A stretch of 34,292 nucleotides of DNA from Tidjanibacter sp. (GTDB lineage: Bacteria > Bacteroidota > Bacteroidia > Bacteroidales > Rikenellaceae), in the NCBI GenBank assembly GCA_017390585.1, contig JAFPBB010000020.1:1-34292 (forward strand), written 5' to 3'. Both the position numbers and the translations under genes were made by a program. Below, piece by piece: positions 32,312 to 34,292 of this stretch. Numbering within the stretch: position 1 is the first letter of the stretch; every line of letters starts with the position of its first letter. The notes beneath the pieces were generated by a model. It worked only from the letters and a program-made list of their open reading frames with translations. It made no database searches and was not told the origin of the DNA.

Positions 32312-32337
32312 TTTAATAATGCACCATCGTTATTAAA
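32312..32337. promoter_or_regulatory. Operator-like inverted repeat upstream of the ROK gene
   Basis: TTTAATAA (32312-32319) and TTATTAAA (32330-32337) are exact complements with a 10-base spacer, placed over the -33 region of the ROK promoter. NagC/Mlc-type ROK repressors bind AT-rich inverted sites of similar geometry. Confidence 0.45.
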
Positions 32338-32353
32338 TTTTTTATAAATTTTC

Positions 32354-32399
32354 TTCAATTTTTTTAGAAAACTCGTGGGTGTTGCTCTAAAAAATTGAA
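32354..32399. repeat. AT-rich inverted repeat in the ROK/mce gap
   Basis: TTCAATTTTTTTAGA (32354-32368) pairs with TCTAAAAAATTGAA (32386-32399), 14 pairs plus one bulged T, around 17 bases. The AT-only stem argues against a terminator. Confidence 0.55.
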
Positions 32400-32566
32400 A
32401 AACGGGTGTGGCGATGTGTGAAAACCTATGGGGGAATTGCGGCTCGTGGAGCTTTTTGAGGCGAACTGCCGCGTGTTCTTGCCGCACTGCGCAGATGGGA
32501 AAAGGTGAGAAGAATCGTTTGATGCATTAAAATTGTCGCCCGCCGAAGAAATTTCTCCTCTCCAAC

Positions 32567-32597
32567 TTTCAATTCTCGTTTTTAATCTATACATTTG
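32567..32597 (+). promoter_or_regulatory. Promoter of mce
   Basis: TTTC (32567-32570), a 19-base spacer and TACATTTG (32590-32597) fit the Bacteroidetes consensus with one -33 mismatch. The leader would be about 85 bases and includes a GCGCGC/GCGCGC hairpin (32610-32627) with an alternating GC run. Confidence 0.5.
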
Positions 32598-32691
32598 TGG
32601 ATTGAATGTGCGCGCATAGGAGCGCGCGCGTGCGTAGAAGAACAACTAACAATCAACATTATACATTAACTATTCTAAAAATCAAGAAGTT

Positions 32692-33114
32692 ATGAAAATT
32701 TCGCACATCGAGCACTTGGGTATTGCAGTGAAGAGCCTCGAGGAGGCAATTCCTTACTATGAGCAGGTTTTGGGCCTGAAGTGTTACAACATCGAGGAGG
32801 TTGCCGACCAGAAAGTGAAGACCGCTTTCTTCAAAGTGGGTCAGACTAAGATCGAGCTCTTGGAGCCCACCTGCCCCGAGAGTACCATCGCAGGCTTCAT
32901 CGAGAAACGTGGTGAGGGTATCCACCACATTGCCTACGCCGTTGAGGATGTTGCAGAGTGCTTGGCTGAGGCCGAGTCTAAAGAGGTTCGCCTCATCGAC
33001 AAGGCTCCCCGCAAAGGTGCTGAGGGTCTGAACATCGCTTTCCTCCATCCCAAGTCGACCAAGGGTGTGCTGACCGAGCTCTGCTGCCCCGGTTGCAAAT
33101 GCGAGGAGGAGTAG
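32692..33114 (+). CDS. mce: Methylmalonyl-CoA epimerase
   Basis: Interconverts (2R)- and (2S)-methylmalonyl-CoA in the succinate/propionate pathway, cytoplasmic. The 140-residue protein is a vicinal-oxygen-chelate fold of two beta-alpha-beta-beta-beta modules. Likely metal ligands are His8 (IEHLGIAV), His79 (GIHHIAYAV) and Glu129 (VLTELC), with the KIELLEP strand (53-59) typical of the family. The tail CCPGCKCEEE is Cys-rich. The downstream carboxyltransferase gene, 242 bases away on the same strand, uses the product, supporting the call. An AT-rich leader with AAGAAG just before ATG is typical for this group. Confidence 0.95.
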   Translation: MKISHIEHLGIAVKSLEEAIPYYEQVLGLKCYNIEEVADQKVKTAFFKVGQTKIELLEPTCPESTIAGFIEKRGEGIHHIAYAVEDVAECLAEAESKEVRLIDKAPRKGAEGLNIAFLHPKSTKGVLTELCCPGCKCEEE

Positions 33115-33194
33115 TCGCGCCCGAATAAGAGGGATTGTTGATTCCGCAGGCAAAAGCAGACCCCGAGGCACTACTCGAAAGAAATCTCCCGTAA

Positions 33195-33226
33195 CCAAGT
33201 CTCCCTCGCAGCTGGGGGAGACTTGG
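33195..33226. repeat. Perfect 11-bp hairpin in the mce/mmdA gap
   Basis: CCAAGTCTCCC (33195-33205) and GGGAGACTTGG (33216-33226) are exact complements around a 10-base loop. No T run follows on the plus strand, so it is not a standard terminator. GGGAG words recur downstream (33229-33291). Confidence 0.65.
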
Positions 33227-33356
33227 GAGGGGAGAGAAAAGCCGATGGGTGCGAAAAGGAACGCTCACAACTATGTTCCTTGAGGGGGAGGGTTGCTGAT
33301 GGCGGAGTGAAAATGAAACTAAACACATTAAATATAACACACATACAAACTAAATT

Positions 33357-34292
33357 ATGAGTGAAATTCAGAACAAAATCGCGAGGTTGATTGAGCTTCG
33401 CGAGGAGGCAAAAATGGGTGGCGGTCAGAAACGTATCGACGCTCAGCACGAGAAGGGTAAATATACCGCTCGCGAGAGGCTTGCAATGCTTTTGGACGAG
33501 GGTAGCTTCGAGGAGTTCGATATGTTCGTAACTCACCGTTGCGTTGACTTCGGTATGGAGAAGAGCCACGCTCTGGGTGATGGCGTTGTTACCGGCTATG
33601 GTACCGTAGATGGTCGTCTGGTCTATGTATTTGCTCAGGACTTCACTGTTTCGGCAGGTTCGTTGTCGCTCACTATGGCAGAGAAGATCTGCAAGATTAT
33701 GGATATGGCTATGCGTAACGGTGCTCCCGTGATTGGTCTGAACGACTCGGGTGGTGCTCGTATTCAGGAGGGTGTGAACGCTCTTGCAGGCTACGCAGAG
33801 ATCTTCCAGCGCAACGTGATGTCGAGTGGTGTTATCCCCCAGATTTCGCTGATTCTTGGTCCTTGCGCCGGTGGTGCAGTTTACTCGCCCGCGCTGACCG
33901 ACTTCGTTATTATGAAGAAAGACACCAGCTATATGTTCCTCACCGGTCCCAAGGTTGTTAAGACCGTTGTGGGCGAGGATGTAACCCAGGAGCAGCTCGG
34001 TGGCGCAAGCGTACACGCTTCGAAGTCGGGTGTTACCCACTTCGCTGTGGACACCGAGGAGGAGGCTATCAACATTACCCGCCAGCTCATCAGCTACATT
34101 CCCCAGAACAATATGGAGGATACCCCCGTTGTTGCTTGCTCGGACCCCATCGACCGCCTCGAGGATTCGCTCAACGAGATTATCCCCGACAATGTGAACA
34201 AACCCTACGATATGTACGAGGTTATCCGTGCCGTGGTTGATAATGGCGAGTTCCTGGAGTCGCAACCCACCTGGGCAAAGAACATCATCACC
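33357..34292 (+). CDS. mmdA: Methylmalonyl-CoA decarboxylase / acyl-CoA carboxylase carboxyltransferase subunit (3' end missing)
   Basis: Carboxyltransferase subunit of a biotin-dependent acyl-CoA carboxylase or decarboxylase. The first 312 codons of an expected roughly 515 are present, from ATG 33357-33359 to the window end, in frame. The N-terminal crotonase-like domain shows [39 protein letters not shown], the oxyanion segment [12 protein letters not shown] and [12 protein letters not shown], followed by [13 protein letters not shown] and the start of the C-terminal domain. With mce immediately upstream, methylmalonyl-CoA decarboxylase (Na+-pumping or soluble) giving propionyl-CoA is the likeliest role; propionyl-CoA carboxylase beta subunit is the alternative that this fragment cannot exclude. 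Confidence 0.93.
   Translation, partial: MSEIQNKIARLIELREEAKMGGGQKRIDAQHEKGKYTARERLAMLLDEGSFEEFDMFVTHRCVDFGMEKSHALGDGVVTGYGTVDGRLVYVFAQDFTVSAGSLSLTMAEKICKIMDMAMRNGAPVIGLNDSGGARIQEGVNALAGYAEIFQRNVMSSGVIPQISLILGPCAGGAVYSPALTDFVIMKKDTSYMFLTGPKVVKTVVGEDVTQEQLGGASVHASKSGVTHFAVDTEEEAINITRQLISYIPQNNMEDTPVVACSDPIDRLEDSLNEIIPDNVNKPYDMYEVIRAVVDNGEFLESQPTWAKNIIT

Larger units (their letters stand above)
32263..32691. other. 429-base divergent region between the ROK gene and mce
   Basis: Gene-free. It holds the ROK -7 box (32295-32302), an operator-like inverted repeat (32312-32337), a longer AT-rich inverted repeat (32354-32399), then nothing recognisable until the mce promoter (32567-32597) and a GC hairpin in its leader. 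A 93-codon minus-strand ORF (32364-32645) has no protein-like character and crosses these elements. Confidence 0.7.

Noticed and set aside
32364..32645. 93-codon minus-strand ORF in the ROK/mce gap
   Set aside because: It runs through the mce promoter and inverted repeat and its translation does not look like a protein.

Overview
The window looks like the chromosome of a member of the Bacteroidota, most likely order Bacteroidales. The evidence is the set of -7 boxes of the form TAnnTTTG, the presence of gldE, an Asp-semialdehyde-type polyamine gene pair, a methylmalonyl-CoA epimerase/decarboxylase pair (succinate-to-propionate metabolism), a Cys-rich lipoprotein signal sequence, and weak Shine-Dalgarno sequences. 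GC-rich coding sequence with this content would fit Alistipes/Rikenellaceae, but that genus call is inference.

Positions 361-21272 are one long minus-strand block, the division and cell wall (dcw) cluster. In transcription order it reads rsmH, ftsL, ftsI, a PEGA/Sel1 secreted protein, murE, mraY, murD, ftsW, murG, murC, ftsQ, ftsA, ftsZ, then gldE, a phosphopantetheinyl transferase and ung. Spacing is short throughout (ftsL/ftsI overlap; the largest internal gap is 141 bases), so much of it may be one or a few overlapping transcripts. The encoded proteins make UDP-MurNAc-pentapeptide (MurC, D, E; MurE carries the meso-DAP motif), lipid I and II (MraY, MurG), polymerise and cross-link septal glycan (FtsW, FtsI) and build the Z-ring (FtsZ, FtsA, FtsQ, FtsL). 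Two things stand out: mraZ, the usual first gene and regulator, is absent and a perfect 26-base palindrome sits at the rsmH promoter; and a 778-residue secreted PEGA/Sel1-repeat protein is inserted between ftsI and murE.

Positions 21497-26143 hold ispF (minus), pepD (plus), and a convergent polyamine pair on the minus strand, carboxynorspermidine synthase then nspC, separated from pepD by a strong bidirectional terminator. Positions 26253-27350 hold an ECF-type sigma factor, a 91-codon ORF three bases after it, a terminator, and a structured upstream region. Positions 27556-31019 carry a truncated GH2-like secreted pseudoenzyme, an orphan HsdR-N/PD-(D/E)XK protein, a short unknown ORF, slyD and a GNAT acetyltransferase; the GNAT gene is coupled to a ROK-family regulator (31033-32262). 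The window ends with mce and the 5' 60% or so of mmdA on the plus strand, and begins with the first 29 codons of a lipoprotein on the minus strand.

No tRNA, rRNA, CRISPR array, transposase or prophage gene was recognised. The best candidates for something undescribed are the PEGA/Sel1 protein embedded in the dcw operon, the palindrome that takes the place of mraZ, and several paired-arm intergenic repeats.
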